A stretch of DNA of 64,000 nucleotides from Leptospiraceae bacterium (lineage in GTDB: Bacteria > Spirochaetota > Leptospiria > Leptospirales > Leptospiraceae): assembly GCA_016708435.1 (NCBI GenBank), contig JADJFV010000004.1, positions 186,001-250,000 of the forward strand, written 5' to 3'. The notes beneath the pieces were generated by a model, which had not been told where the DNA came from, did not search any database, and worked only from the letters and a program-made list of their open reading frames with translations. Positions 34,165 to 43,330 of this stretch are shown here, one piece after another; the stretch's first letter is position 1; each line of letters opens with the position of its first letter. Made by a program: the position numbers and the translations under genes.

Positions 34165-35787
34165 ATGAAAAGAATATTTACATTTTCACTTATACTACTG
34201 TCTATTTCGCTTTTTGCAAGAGATAGTAAGAAAGGTATTTCAATAGAAAATGCTTACATTAAGATTGTCCCTGCTGTTAGCCCCAACTCGGTAGCTTTCT
34301 TAAGCGTAAAGAATGGAACCAATAAAGATGTCAAACTTGTGAAAGTTGAATCCGATGTTTCTAACTCGGTTGAAATGCACAATATGACAATGGATGCAGG
34401 AGTAATGAAGATGCGTCAAATAGATAGTATCCTAATTCCAGCCAATAGCTCTGTAGAGTTAAAGCCCGGCGGTTTTCATATAATGCTCATTGGACTCAAG
34501 TCTGCGTTAAAGAAAGAGGATAAGAAAGCGTTTTCCTTTTATTTCGACAATGGACAAAAAGAAAAGATGGAACTTCTCGTTAAGGATGTTTCCGAAGCAG
34601 ACAAATCTTCAATGGATCACGATCATCACAATCATTCACCTGATTCTAATGTTGCTACATCGGCTAATGGCAATGAGCCGCAAGAGGCACACTCTCATCA
34701 GGAAACTCAATCCAATGTAGTAGATCATGCAAAACACCAGGGACATGCCTCTCATGCGATGCACAATAGAGCAGATGCAATTTCTCCCGCGGGGATCATG
34801 GCTCCTCATATGCATGAAGTAGGAAAGTGGATGCTTGATTATCGTTATATGGGAATGAATATGTGGGGACTTCAGAATGGAAAAAATTCTTTAAACGAAT
34901 ATGCAACTCTCTATTATAAATACAATGACCCTTCAGTGCAAATGCCTTCTGGAAGTTTGATTACAGGCTCTCCACTTGGAAATACATTTCCCATTTTAAA
35001 TGCAAATTCTTATAATTATATGTCTGTGCCAACGGATATGATAATGGAAATGCATATGGCAAGCGTGATGACTAACGTTTCCGAAAACTGGATGCTCATG
35101 TTCATGGTTCCTGTTGTGAATAATAAGATGACACTGCTTTCGAGTAATTTAGATAAGGCTCCTATGAGTTCCGCGGGGCTAGGCGATGTTAGCTTCAGTG
35201 CCGCCTATCGTTTCTTTCACAACGAAAGACATGCTTTATTTGGGGGAATGGGACTTGGTGTTCCGACTGGCTCTATCGATGAAAGAGATTGGATGCCTAT
35301 GATGGGAAAACAAAAGGTTCCCTATAATATGCAACCCGGCTCTGGAACATTTAGTCTATTGCCACAATTTAGTTATATCGGAAATCATAAGCGGCTAAGC
35401 TGGGGTATCCTCTCACAGGCAACCCTGAGAGTTGGAAAGAATGATAGCCATTATCGTTTTGGAAATAGATATGAAAGCTCTCTTTGGTTTTCGTTTTTAA
35501 TTTTTGATTCATGGAGTGTTTCGTTTAGAATGCAGAAGCAAAGATGGCTTAACCTCTCCGGCTCTGATACATCTCTCGATCCAAAGATGGATCCCCAGAA
35601 TGATCCTTACAGACAAGGAGGAATGCGAACAGATGCTCTTCTTGGAGTGAATTTCTTAGTCACAGGTGGAATTCTGCAAGGATTTCGATTTGGTGTAGAA
35701 GCAGGAAAGCCTATGTGGCAAACCTTAAATGGACCTCAATTGGCAACACGACAAATCTTCAATGTATTTGCTCAATATAGTTTTTAA
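34165..35787 (+). CDS. PCuAC copper chaperone fused to an outer-membrane barrel-like domain
   Basis: About 540 residues from ATG 34165, with AAAGGA upstream and a signal peptide directly after. Residues 25-140 are a PCuAC domain with its copper ligands: VEMHNMTMDAG-VMKM and, 20 residues on, GGFHIMLIGL. A His-rich linker follows (DHDHHNHS, HAKHQGHASHAMH). From about residue 215 the sequence is aromatic and alternating, with LGDVSFSAAYRF, ALFGGMGLGVPTGS and a final FNVFAQYSF, typical of an outer-membrane barrel ending in Phe. Met clusters line the barrel start. The fusion suggests copper relay at the outer membrane. Divergent partner: sco. Confidence 0.82.
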   Translation: MKRIFTFSLILLSISLFARDSKKGISIENAYIKIVPAVSPNSVAFLSVKNGTNKDVKLVKVESDVSNSVEMHNMTMDAGVMKMRQIDSILIPANSSVELKPGGFHIMLIGLKSALKKEDKKAFSFYFDNGQKEKMELLVKDVSEADKSSMDHDHHNHSPDSNVATSANGNEPQEAHSHQETQSNVVDHAKHQGHASHAMHNRADAISPAGIMAPHMHEVGKWMLDYRYMGMNMWGLQNGKNSLNEYATLYYKYNDPSVQMPSGSLITGSPLGNTFPILNANSYNYMSVPTDMIMEMHMASVMTNVSENWMLMFMVPVVNNKMTLLSSNLDKAPMSSAGLGDVSFSAAYRFFHNERHALFGGMGLGVPTGSIDERDWMPMMGKQKVPYNMQPGSGTFSLLPQFSYIGNHKRLSWGILSQATLRVGKNDSHYRFGNRYESSLWFSFLIFDSWSVSFRMQKQRWLNLSGSDTSLDPKMDPQNDPYRQGGMRTDALLGVNFLVTGGILQGFRFGVEAGKPMWQTLNGPQLATRQIFNVFAQYSF

Positions 35788-35836
35788 ATGGATGGTAAGA
35801 ATATTTACTTAAGAGTTCAGTTGTGGTAAATAATTC

Positions 35837-36184
35837 TTATCCTTTTATCCTATTAAAAATATATTTCATCACATCACCGATAGTTATATCATGACTTTCT
35901 TTTACAGTTTCCTCGGAACCATCATGCACATGATGTGGAAAGGAAGATATTTCCGGGTGATGTGGTGCATTATCCCACCTTACAATAAGAATTTTTTCTG
36001 AATTCTGCCAATGATAAGAATAAGTTTTCAATTCAGAATCTAAATGTTCTCTGACATGAAGCTCTGATTTATCAATGAAATTAATTTTTAGTTTGAGATA
36101 AGACTCATTTGTCTTTGTCCAATATTCTAAAATCTGATAGTCTGTAATGAATTCATTATTACTCAGCCAATTGAAAATTTCCAT
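35837..36184 (-). CDS. TumE/DUF6516-like putative toxin
   Basis: 115 residues. The pattern WTKTNESYLKLKINFIDKSE, then YSYHWQNSEKILIVRWDN, and a His-rich APHHPEISSFPHHVHDG resembles the DUF6516 family, now described as TumE-type toxins. The final SHDITIGDVMKYIFNRIKG is also typical. Its gene overlaps the upstream partner by 26 nt, as expected for a two-gene toxin-antitoxin module. The biochemical activity is not known to me. Confidence 0.68.
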   Translation of the reverse strand: MEIFNWLSNNEFITDYQILEYWTKTNESYLKLKINFIDKSELHVREHLDSELKTYSYHWQNSEKILIVRWDNAPHHPEISSFPHHVHDGSEETVKESHDITIGDVMKYIFNRIKG

Positions 36185-36428
36185 TCTTCACTTCTTCTAT
36201 TTGTTTTAGATAGGATGTATAAAAATTGTGAAATGCTTTCCATTCAATGTAATCATCCCATTTTTCGAAATCTTCTTTTGAGCTAGTCTTGATTTGTGTT
36301 TCAAAGTCCTCAAAATTAGTATTGTATTTCTTTACATAAACAGAAATTTTTTCTTTTAGAGAATGGGTTCTTGCCATATAATCCAATAAAATCCATTCTG
36401 CCATTTGCTGTTTGCTTATTGTCACCAT
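36159..36428 (-). CDS. Probable antitoxin partner of the TumE-like gene
   Basis: 89 residues, helical and charged, with no recognised DNA-binding motif. MAEWILLDYMARTHSLKEKI and KWDDYIEWKAFHNFYTSYLK are its main helices. It sits first in the pair and overlaps the toxin-like gene by 26 nt. The antitoxin role is inferred from gene order and size. Confidence 0.6.
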   Translation of the reverse strand: MVTISKQQMAEWILLDYMARTHSLKEKISVYVKKYNTNFEDFETQIKTSSKEDFEKWDDYIEWKAFHNFYTSYLKQIEEVKNGNFQLAE

Positions 36429-36500
36429 ATGGTCAAATTATATCTTTATTTTTAGAAATTCAAGCAGAAATTTTTTCCAATGACACATTATACAACAAAT

Positions 36501-37637
36501 CTAATCCCAATAGACTTTGCAGTTAGGCATGAGTTTTTTTACTTTTTCTTGCTCTGGCTTGGAGAAAGGATTTCGTTTGAGGTAAAATGTTGTTAGCTTC
36601 TTTAGGTCAGCGATGGATTCAGGGAGAGAAGTGATTTTATTGAAGCTAAGATTGAGTATCTGCAATCTTTGCATGGAGCCGATAGAGTCAGTGATAGTAG
36701 AAATACGATTGTGACTGAGTTCAATGGATTGAAGTTCACTTAAGGAAGTGAATCCTTCTGGAAAAATATCCAGACTGTTTTGATTGAGATATACTCTCTG
36801 TAGATTTTTTAGCTTGGAGACTTCTTTTGGAATAGATATGAGAGAGTTTTTATCCAGGTTCATTTTTTTTAATTCAGAGAGATTGCCGAAAGTAATTGGT
36901 AGAAGTCCTAGATGATTGGAACTCAAGTTTAAATCCTCCAAGTTGTTTAAATTGCCGAAAGATTCAGGAAGCATTGTTAATTTATTAGAAGTCAAGTCCA
37001 GAAAGCGAAGAGCGGATAATCCACCGAATCCGTTCGGAAGTTTTGTGATTTGGTTGGAGGCTAGATTGAATGTTTGTAGATTTTTTAATTCTCCGATTTG
37101 TTCGGGTAGTTCTTTTAGTTTATTCTTTCTAATGTCTAGGTTTTTTAGATTTGTAAGCTGACCAATTTCTTTTGGAATTTCTGCAATCGTATTTTCAAAT
37201 AGAAAAAAACTTTCCAATTTCTTGAGACTTCCAATTTCTGAAGAGAGTGCCATCATCTCGTTAGCCGTAAGATTCAGTTCTTGTAAATTTATTAATTCGG
37301 AAATACAAGCGGGCAATAGCTTTATTTTGTTATAGCTAAGATTTATTTTTTGGAGTTTCTTTAGCTTACAAATTTCGTCAGGGATGAATTCAATTTTATT
37401 GGAGGATAGGCTGAGTTCTTGTAGATGTATGAATTTTTCAATCTCTTTTGGAATTTCATTTAAACGAGTATTGCTTAGATTGAGCCTGTAGACTTTTTCT
37501 GGACTACGCATGCCTTCCTCTAAAGAAGAGAAAAGTTTTTCTTTCTTTAATTCATTTGCATCAAAGAGGGAAGCATCAGCGAATACTAATTGGTTTGCGC
37601 TAACTAGCGCTATTAGAAAAAAGAGTATAGATTTCAT
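36501..37637 (-). CDS. Leucine-rich-repeat protein, exported
   Basis: About 378 residues from ATG 37637, which has CGAGGAAA directly upstream; ATG 37655 is an alternative. A signal peptide (SILFFLIALVSANQLVFA) is followed by about thirteen 23-residue leucine-rich repeats of the L-x-x-L-x-L-x-x-N-x-I-x-x-L-P type, for example LQELSLSSNKIEFIPDEICK. Such proteins are expanded in Leptospira and often bind host or surface proteins. The partner is unknown. The end KLMPNCKVYWD is the usual LRR cap. Confidence 0.85.
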   Translation of the reverse strand: MKSILFFLIALVSANQLVFADASLFDANELKKEKLFSSLEEGMRSPEKVYRLNLSNTRLNEIPKEIEKFIHLQELSLSSNKIEFIPDEICKLKKLQKINLSYNKIKLLPACISELINLQELNLTANEMMALSSEIGSLKKLESFFLFENTIAEIPKEIGQLTNLKNLDIRKNKLKELPEQIGELKNLQTFNLASNQITKLPNGFGGLSALRFLDLTSNKLTMLPESFGNLNNLEDLNLSSNHLGLLPITFGNLSELKKMNLDKNSLISIPKEVSKLKNLQRVYLNQNSLDIFPEGFTSLSELQSIELSHNRISTITDSIGSMQRLQILNLSFNKITSLPESIADLKKLTTFYLKRNPFSKPEQEKVKKLMPNCKVYWD

Positions 37638-37773
37638 ATTTCCTCGACTATGCAATAATTTGACAAAAACAGCAATTTTGTAAAGAATAATTCGCCTTGA
37701 CTTTTTAAGGAAATAGATTTATTTGAATAGGGCATAATGATTAGAAATGGACTTTCTTTTGAAATCCCCTTTT

Positions 37774-37842
37774 CTCACAGAGCACACAAAGAGCACAAAG
37801 GAAAGAATGAATGCTCTCTGCGGACTCTGTGTTCTCTGTGAG
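37774..37842. repeat. Inverted repeat of the CACAGAG family
   Basis: CTCACAGAG (37774-37782) and CTCTGTGAG (37834-37842) are perfect arms, and the pairing continues imperfectly inward (CACACAAAGAG against CTCTGTGT). The 69-bp structure lies between the LRR gene and a lipoprotein gene. The arms share CACAGAG with the copies at 20.2 and 61.6 kb. Confidence 0.55.
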
Positions 37843-37885
37843 AGATAGTTTCATTAATTTCACACTGTATTTTAATGGGTAACTT

Positions 37886-38419
37886 ATGAAATATATTTAT
37901 CTGACTTCAATCCTAGTTCTCCTAAACTGCTCCTCGGAAGAGACGAAAGAGATTATACCGTTAAGCGACACATCCTATGAAGTGAAGTTCGCACCCTGCG
38001 TTTGTAAAAGAGAGGACTTGGTGGTTCACGCGAAGAAAACCATTGTGATGCAGGGTGTCAAAGATTACGAAGAATTTACCTCTAAAGACGTTGAACCAGA
38101 ATTAGAATCTAAAATTATTGAAGAGGACTATGATAATTTCTTGTATGATTTTTCTCTCGATACAAAGCCGAAGAATGATTTGGAAACCGGAAGGGATATT
38201 ATAACGGCAAATGGCAAAGTGAAACAAGAAGAGATAAACCAGTTCGTCGAAAAAAATCCCAAAACGAGTCCTCCGAGAGTTTCAGATATAAATTCTGAAT
38301 ATCGTTCTCGAGGCTTAGAAGTGATTAAAGGTTTTAAGTCGGATAGAAAGAAACGTCAGACGGTAGATGAAACGAGCAAGTCTCGTCCAATCACTCTTTA
38401 CGAAATTAGAAGGAGATAA
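37886..38419 (+). CDS. Putative lipoprotein of unknown function
   Basis: 177 residues. The signal MKYIYLTSILVLLNC puts the lipidated Cys at residue 15. The mature part is charged, with one Cys pair (APCVCKRED), and has no recognised fold. A basic end (GFKSDRKKRQTVDETSKSRP) closes it. It lies in its own unit. The following 38420-38634 holds no gene I can support. Confidence 0.65.
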   Translation: MKYIYLTSILVLLNCSSEETKEIIPLSDTSYEVKFAPCVCKREDLVVHAKKTIVMQGVKDYEEFTSKDVEPELESKIIEEDYDNFLYDFSLDTKPKNDLETGRDIITANGKVKQEEINQFVEKNPKTSPPRVSDINSEYRSRGLEVIKGFKSDRKKRQTVDETSKSRPITLYEIRRR

Positions 38420-38634
38420 GTTTTCTTCTGAACAAATTGCTCTATTTATACGCATTTGCTTTACACCCCTATATACCAAGAATACTATCAAAGATACTAA
38501 CTGCTATATGGCAACAAAGACGAGAGTGCAACAAACTATCTTAATAGGATTAATAACTCTGGAATTACATTTACATATTTCTTTTCCAAAATAAAATAGT
38601 ATTTTTTTATTTGAAGTTGGAGTTCATAATTTCT

Positions 38635-40107
38635 ATGAATTATTTTTTTAGTTTAAAGATAAACGTATTTAAAATTTGTTTTCTTCTTTTCTTTCTTACT
38701 ACTACCATTGTATCGCAAGAGGCTACTCCTCGAAAACCGAAAGACAATACTCTCGTGCCAGAAGAAAGCAAATCATCGAAAACAATGGAGACTACTTCAA
38801 CAAAAGATTCTAAGCCTATTGCGGATAATGAAGTGTTAAACCCAAAGGACAAAGAGCAAGAAGTAAAAATTGATCCCAATAAACTTAATATGAAGTTGCC
38901 GATTGATTTTGGTGTCTTTGTAGATGGTTATTATAATATGAATATGAATCGACCAAGTGCGACTGCACAGAATTACACAACACAGGCGATTCAAAACAAT
39001 ACGTTTGCCATTAACCTCGCACATATTGAAGGAAAGTTAGATGCGGAACGATTTAGAGCGAGACTTGCCTTGCAAACAGGAACTTCTGTAAATGCAAATT
39101 ATAGCAATGAAAAGAATCAACCGTATTCTAACCAAAACTCAGTCAGAAATATTCAGGAGGCTTATGTAGGAATTAAACTTGGAAAAAGAACTTGGTTAGA
39201 TGGTGGGATTTATATGGGAAATATTGGGTTTGAAGCATGGGTCTCATCATATAACTGGGTGTATACCCGCGCAATCGTTCTCGATAACGTGCCTTATTAT
39301 TCAACTGGAATTCGTCTATCGCATGACGTTACTGATAAGCTTTCTGTTCAGCTTCATATCATGAATGGTTGGCAGAACATAACAGATAACAACAAGGACA
39401 AAGCTTTGGGAATGCAAGTGGCATATAAGATTACAGAGAAGATGAAATTTACCTATAATAATTTTATAGGGAATGAAGAGAATGCTCCATCAAAGACAGA
39501 CGCTATCGGGCAAACTATCAATATGTATTCCAAAGATATAAAAAATCCTACTGATCCTTTTAAAGATTACACTCCTTATACAAGAAAGACTCGTTACTAC
39601 CAAAACTTTATTTATCATTTTGATGTGACCGATCGATTTTCTATTGCGGCTTCCTTTGATATAGGATTTCAACTGAGTGGAATTTCAAAAGTATACAATC
39701 CATTTATTTCACCGGAGGTTAATACAACTTATCCGTATTATAATCAGCGTTCTGGTGCATACAAACATTGGTATGATGGAACTCTTTGGGTTGTGTATAA
39801 ATTATTCAATGAATGGAGAATTGCAGGAAGATTAGAACGGTATGTAGATAAGGAAGGAGCTAACGTTCCTGTTGTGAAACAAAGTAGTGTCTTTGCGACT
39901 AACGGTTATCATCCCGGAAAGAAACCAAATGGATTTCAAGTAAGTGCGATTTCGCTCAATCTAGATTATATTCCGAATGAATATGCTATGCTACGATTTG
40001 AATTAAAATACAGGCGGTCAATGGATCCTATCTTCGATTATGCGGATAGTTCCGATTTGTCCCGCCATGAAAAAATGTTCATCTCAGCGATGACATTTAA
40101 GTATTAA
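38635..40107 (+). CDS. Outer-membrane porin, OmpL-like beta-barrel (BBP2 type)
   Basis: About 490 residues from ATG 38635. A signal peptide (FKICFLLFFLTTTIVS) is followed by a Lys/Thr/Glu-rich region to about residue 85. The barrel then starts with DFGVFVDGYYNMNMNRP and shows alternating strands such as FRARLALQTGTSVNA, VRNIQEAYVGIKLGKRTW, and ends MFISAMTFKY. A single protein of this form fits the putative beta-barrel porin-2 family. The substrate is unknown. Its end overlaps the convergent acyltransferase gene by 4 nt. Confidence 0.78.
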   Translation: MNYFFSLKINVFKICFLLFFLTTTIVSQEATPRKPKDNTLVPEESKSSKTMETTSTKDSKPIADNEVLNPKDKEQEVKIDPNKLNMKLPIDFGVFVDGYYNMNMNRPSATAQNYTTQAIQNNTFAINLAHIEGKLDAERFRARLALQTGTSVNANYSNEKNQPYSNQNSVRNIQEAYVGIKLGKRTWLDGGIYMGNIGFEAWVSSYNWVYTRAIVLDNVPYYSTGIRLSHDVTDKLSVQLHIMNGWQNITDNNKDKALGMQVAYKITEKMKFTYNNFIGNEENAPSKTDAIGQTINMYSKDIKNPTDPFKDYTPYTRKTRYYQNFIYHFDVTDRFSIAASFDIGFQLSGISKVYNPFISPEVNTTYPYYNQRSGAYKHWYDGTLWVVYKLFNEWRIAGRLERYVDKEGANVPVVKQSSVFATNGYHPGKKPNGFQVSAISLNLDYIPNEYAMLRFELKYRRSMDPIFDYADSSDLSRHEKMFISAMTFKY

Positions 40108-41381
40108 ACTAAACTTTCAGTGTCGAATGGTTTTACGAGTGGGCGTGATAAATACATAGAAGAATCAAGTAATTCTTGCATATCAACACGAAGACGAGCC
40201 ATCATAGTATCTATCGCAGCGCGCTTTTTCGTTTTGTATTCGCCGTAGTATTCAGAAAGATGAAATGGTTTCTTGAAAGTGATATAAGCTTTGCGCGGCA
40301 AATGAGCAGCTTCCCCACCGAGAGCACGCGGAATTTTTCCAAAGATATAAGACTCATAACGAGCAAGCCATTCATAGAAACGCTCAGGAGTTGGATTAGA
40401 CGCGAGATAATCACCCTTAATCACGATAAAGTCAAACGCTTTAACGCATTCTCTTTTGAACCATTCAACTTCTTGTGGAGTAAGTTTTGGTAGAGTTTCA
40501 TCTGGATATTTAATCATAACCATTTCCATCACAGCAAATAGGTGGCGTAGTTTATGAATTGCATCATCGTCTCTCTTGTAACCTTTGATTTGGAATCTAT
40601 CAGCGCAATTGTCTAAGATCGCGTGACGAATACGACCAACGCGATAGTCAAAGTCGTGTTTGTCGCCGTCTTTGATAGAATATTCTTTTTCAGCTTCTTC
40701 CATCATGTAGCGGCCAATGGTGAGAAACCTACGTAGAATATTTTTACGACCTGGATCAATGCTATAATGTTTTTCGATTTTCTTTACAGAGTCTTCTAGA
40801 TCAGATCTAATTTCTTTTTCAGTAGCATCTACAATGTATTTCATAAATCCAGGTAATACCGTTACATCTGCGTTTGGATCTAATTTCTTTGCATCTTCGT
40901 ATCCCCAGAATCCGAGTTGAGCAAGACCTGGTTGGAATGGCATTAGATTGTCATTTTCCCCACTGGTTGGTTCTCCTTCAGGGAATAATACTAATTTGCC
41001 TTCACGAGCGGCTAATGCACTTCTTGCCGCTTTTAGAGATTCTCTATCTGGAATACCAGCGATTACAGAAAAAGCTCCAATTCCAGAAATGACTTTTCCG
41101 ACCATTCCACCATTCCATTCGAAAACTTGTCTCGAAGCCATAAACTTGAACCTTGTTCCCATCAAGTTAGCAATATGATATGCGATAGGCGGTTCAGCGG
41201 TTGTTGGGTGGTTTGTGAAAAAAAGTAATCTATCCTTTTTTAAATTGCGAAGCATTGCTTTGTCTTCGTCAGTGATAACTACTTCATTGATATTTTGAAC
41301 AGCCCGAAGTAAAACGGGAAATAATAAATCGGCAGTCCAGTTGAGTGCGAGATTAAAGCCTGCGGGTATGAATGGTTCCAT
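40104..41381 (-). CDS. PlsC-like acyltransferase
   Basis: 425 residues. The acyltransferase catalytic block reads LFFTNHPTTAEPPIAY: His is spaced four residues from Glu, where family members usually have Asp. LVLFPEGEPTS is the second motif. The region after residue 190 is charged and longer than in simple lysophosphatidate acyltransferases. It probably acylates a phospholipid or related acceptor at the membrane. It is on the opposite strand to the porin. Confidence 0.78.
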   Translation of the reverse strand: MEPFIPAGFNLALNWTADLLFPVLLRAVQNINEVVITDEDKAMLRNLKKDRLLFFTNHPTTAEPPIAYHIANLMGTRFKFMASRQVFEWNGGMVGKVISGIGAFSVIAGIPDRESLKAARSALAAREGKLVLFPEGEPTSGENDNLMPFQPGLAQLGFWGYEDAKKLDPNADVTVLPGFMKYIVDATEKEIRSDLEDSVKKIEKHYSIDPGRKNILRRFLTIGRYMMEEAEKEYSIKDGDKHDFDYRVGRIRHAILDNCADRFQIKGYKRDDDAIHKLRHLFAVMEMVMIKYPDETLPKLTPQEVEWFKRECVKAFDFIVIKGDYLASNPTPERFYEWLARYESYIFGKIPRALGGEAAHLPRKAYITFKKPFHLSEYYGEYKTKKRAAIDTMMARLRVDMQELLDSSMYLSRPLVKPFDTESLV

Positions 41382-41444
41382 TTAGTGATCCTCTTGTAAA
41401 TACTACAAAGACTATGCAAATTTTTTTTGAACTTCGAGTCAACT

Positions 41445-43313
41445 TTAATTTTTGTTCACTTTCAAAGAGAAAGTTTCTTTTTTCACAAAAAGGGGTCCCC
41501 CCACCCCCACCGAATTGCCCACCAAGACAAAATGGTAGTGTTGAATCTTGAACTTTGTCTCGCCCGGAATCGACGTAGCTGATATTTTCCCTTTGTGTTT
41601 TTCTATGATTCCTTTGACAATTCCAAGACCAAGCCCAGAGCCTTCGCCTTGATCCTTAGTAGTAAAGAACGGATCCCAAATTCTATCTAGAATTTCGGGT
41701 TTAATTCCTGTTCCACTGTCTTGAATTTCAATACACACATATGGCTCTTCTAGATAGGAAGATATTTTTAGAATTCCTTTTCCTTTCATCGCATGGATTG
41801 CGTTTTGGATGATATTTGTCCAGACTTGGTTCAGTTCATCTAGATTGCAGGGCACGACCGGGATTGGTTGTAAATTTCGTTCAATTGTAATTCCCATTTT
41901 TAATTGGTTATGAAATATGATGAGAGTGTTTTCGATTCCTTCGATTAAATCTGCTTCTGCGTGACTTGCTTGGTCTAAGTGGGAATAGTATTTTAAGGCA
42001 CGAACAATTCGAACAATATTCTTGATTGCGTATTTTATATTCTTCAAGTTGCGGTTAATGCCTGTTGTGTGATTGAGAAGTTCTAGGATTTTGATTCCAC
42101 CTGTCTTTACAATTCCTAAGAGAACTTCTTCGCTTTTAAAGAAATTCTTTTCTACTATAAAATTTGCAAAATCATCGGCAAGCATTGGGCTCATTCCCTG
42201 ACTTGTAATTCTATCTCGAATCTCTCGTTTCTTTTTGAATCTTTCTTTTGGGTCTAGCGTATCACGGCTATTATCCGCTAAAATTCCATCCACGATTTCA
42301 ATATATGTTTTTGTAAAATCTGGATCTCGAAAAAAATCTACTGCTTCTGGAAATTGTAAAATTAAATGGTGTAGGTTTACTTCCATGTTATCCGCGGCAC
42401 CGTTAATGACTCCAGCCGGAGTATTAATCTCATGCGCGATACCAGCGACCATTACACCGAGAGAAGCCATTTTCTCTGACATGATAAGTTGGGATTGTGC
42501 TTCTTCTAAAGCTTTGGTTCTTTCTTTTACTTTGTTTTCTAGATTTTCAGTGAGAGCAGTAGATCTTGCATAAAAGATCGCATTAGACAAAGACATCACA
42601 GAAGTAGATTTAATTTCGTAAAGTCTGTCTAACTCTTCTGTTTTTATAGGTGTGCCATCATTTTTATTTCCTAAAAAAATTACACCGAGAAGACTTGCAT
42701 TGAGTGTAAGTGGAATTACAGTCTCTGCTTCTAGAGAATCTAAAATTCGTAATGCATCTGTTTTGATTTTTGCATAGCCGGGTGCTTTATTAAAATGTTC
42801 CCGCGTTAAAACTTGGTCGTTATCCGTTAGCCAGAGCATGAAAGAATCATAGACAGCAAAACGATTTTTATTTTCTAAAATTGGATGAGGCAGAAATGCT
42901 CCTTGTTCTTCTGACCAGAGGTAAATAGTAGAATGCTTTACATTGAAAATTTCGATCAGAAATTCATTGAGTGCTTCACAAATTCGAATCGTTTGATTCA
43001 TTCTAAATAATTGATTCTTTAAGTTGCCGAGACCTGTGATATAGGCAATCTCTTTGATTCGCTCTCTTTCTTCTCGTAGAATGATTTCGAATCTCTTTTT
43101 TTCGGCTTTTCTTCGATAAATTTGCGTAATTGAATAACCTACGAGATTGAGTAAAAATATGATAGAAATTTCAATACCAGATTGGATAAAGGTAGGATGA
43201 AATCCAAGATAGCCGGTATAAAAAAACAAAAGCGAATATTGAATCGTTGTGACAAATACAAGAGTCAAAAAAGTTACAAGAATGGGGCTGTTTATTTTGT
43301 CTTTCAATTTCAT
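41445..43313 (-). CDS. Sensor histidine kinase with GAF domain
   Basis: 622 residues. Two membrane spans near the N-terminus (residues 12-32 and 42-60) are followed by a GAF-like domain (residues 95-245), a coiled coil (NLENKVKERTKALEEAQSQL) and the His in GVMVAGIAHEINTPAGVING. The ATPase domain has WTNIIQNAIHAMKG, DSGTGI and GEGSGLGLGIVKGI. The end after GETKFKIQ is odd: it runs into a G-rich tract (GNSVGVGGPLF) and may not be native. It is divergent from rsgA. Confidence 0.88.
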   Translation of the reverse strand: MKLKDKINSPILVTFLTLVFVTTIQYSLLFFYTGYLGFHPTFIQSGIEISIIFLLNLVGYSITQIYRRKAEKKRFEIILREERERIKEIAYITGLGNLKNQLFRMNQTIRICEALNEFLIEIFNVKHSTIYLWSEEQGAFLPHPILENKNRFAVYDSFMLWLTDNDQVLTREHFNKAPGYAKIKTDALRILDSLEAETVIPLTLNASLLGVIFLGNKNDGTPIKTEELDRLYEIKSTSVMSLSNAIFYARSTALTENLENKVKERTKALEEAQSQLIMSEKMASLGVMVAGIAHEINTPAGVINGAADNMEVNLHHLILQFPEAVDFFRDPDFTKTYIEIVDGILADNSRDTLDPKERFKKKREIRDRITSQGMSPMLADDFANFIVEKNFFKSEEVLLGIVKTGGIKILELLNHTTGINRNLKNIKYAIKNIVRIVRALKYYSHLDQASHAEADLIEGIENTLIIFHNQLKMGITIERNLQPIPVVPCNLDELNQVWTNIIQNAIHAMKGKGILKISSYLEEPYVCIEIQDSGTGIKPEILDRIWDPFFTTKDQGEGSGLGLGIVKGIIEKHKGKISATSIPGETKFKIQHYHFVLVGNSVGVGGPLFVKKETFSLKVNKN

Positions 43314-43330
43314 AGTATAGAGCAGGCTGT

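Noticed and set aside
38367..38594. 75-residue open frame after the lipoprotein gene
   Set aside because: Overlaps the lipoprotein end in another frame and shows no ribosome-binding site or recognisable fold.
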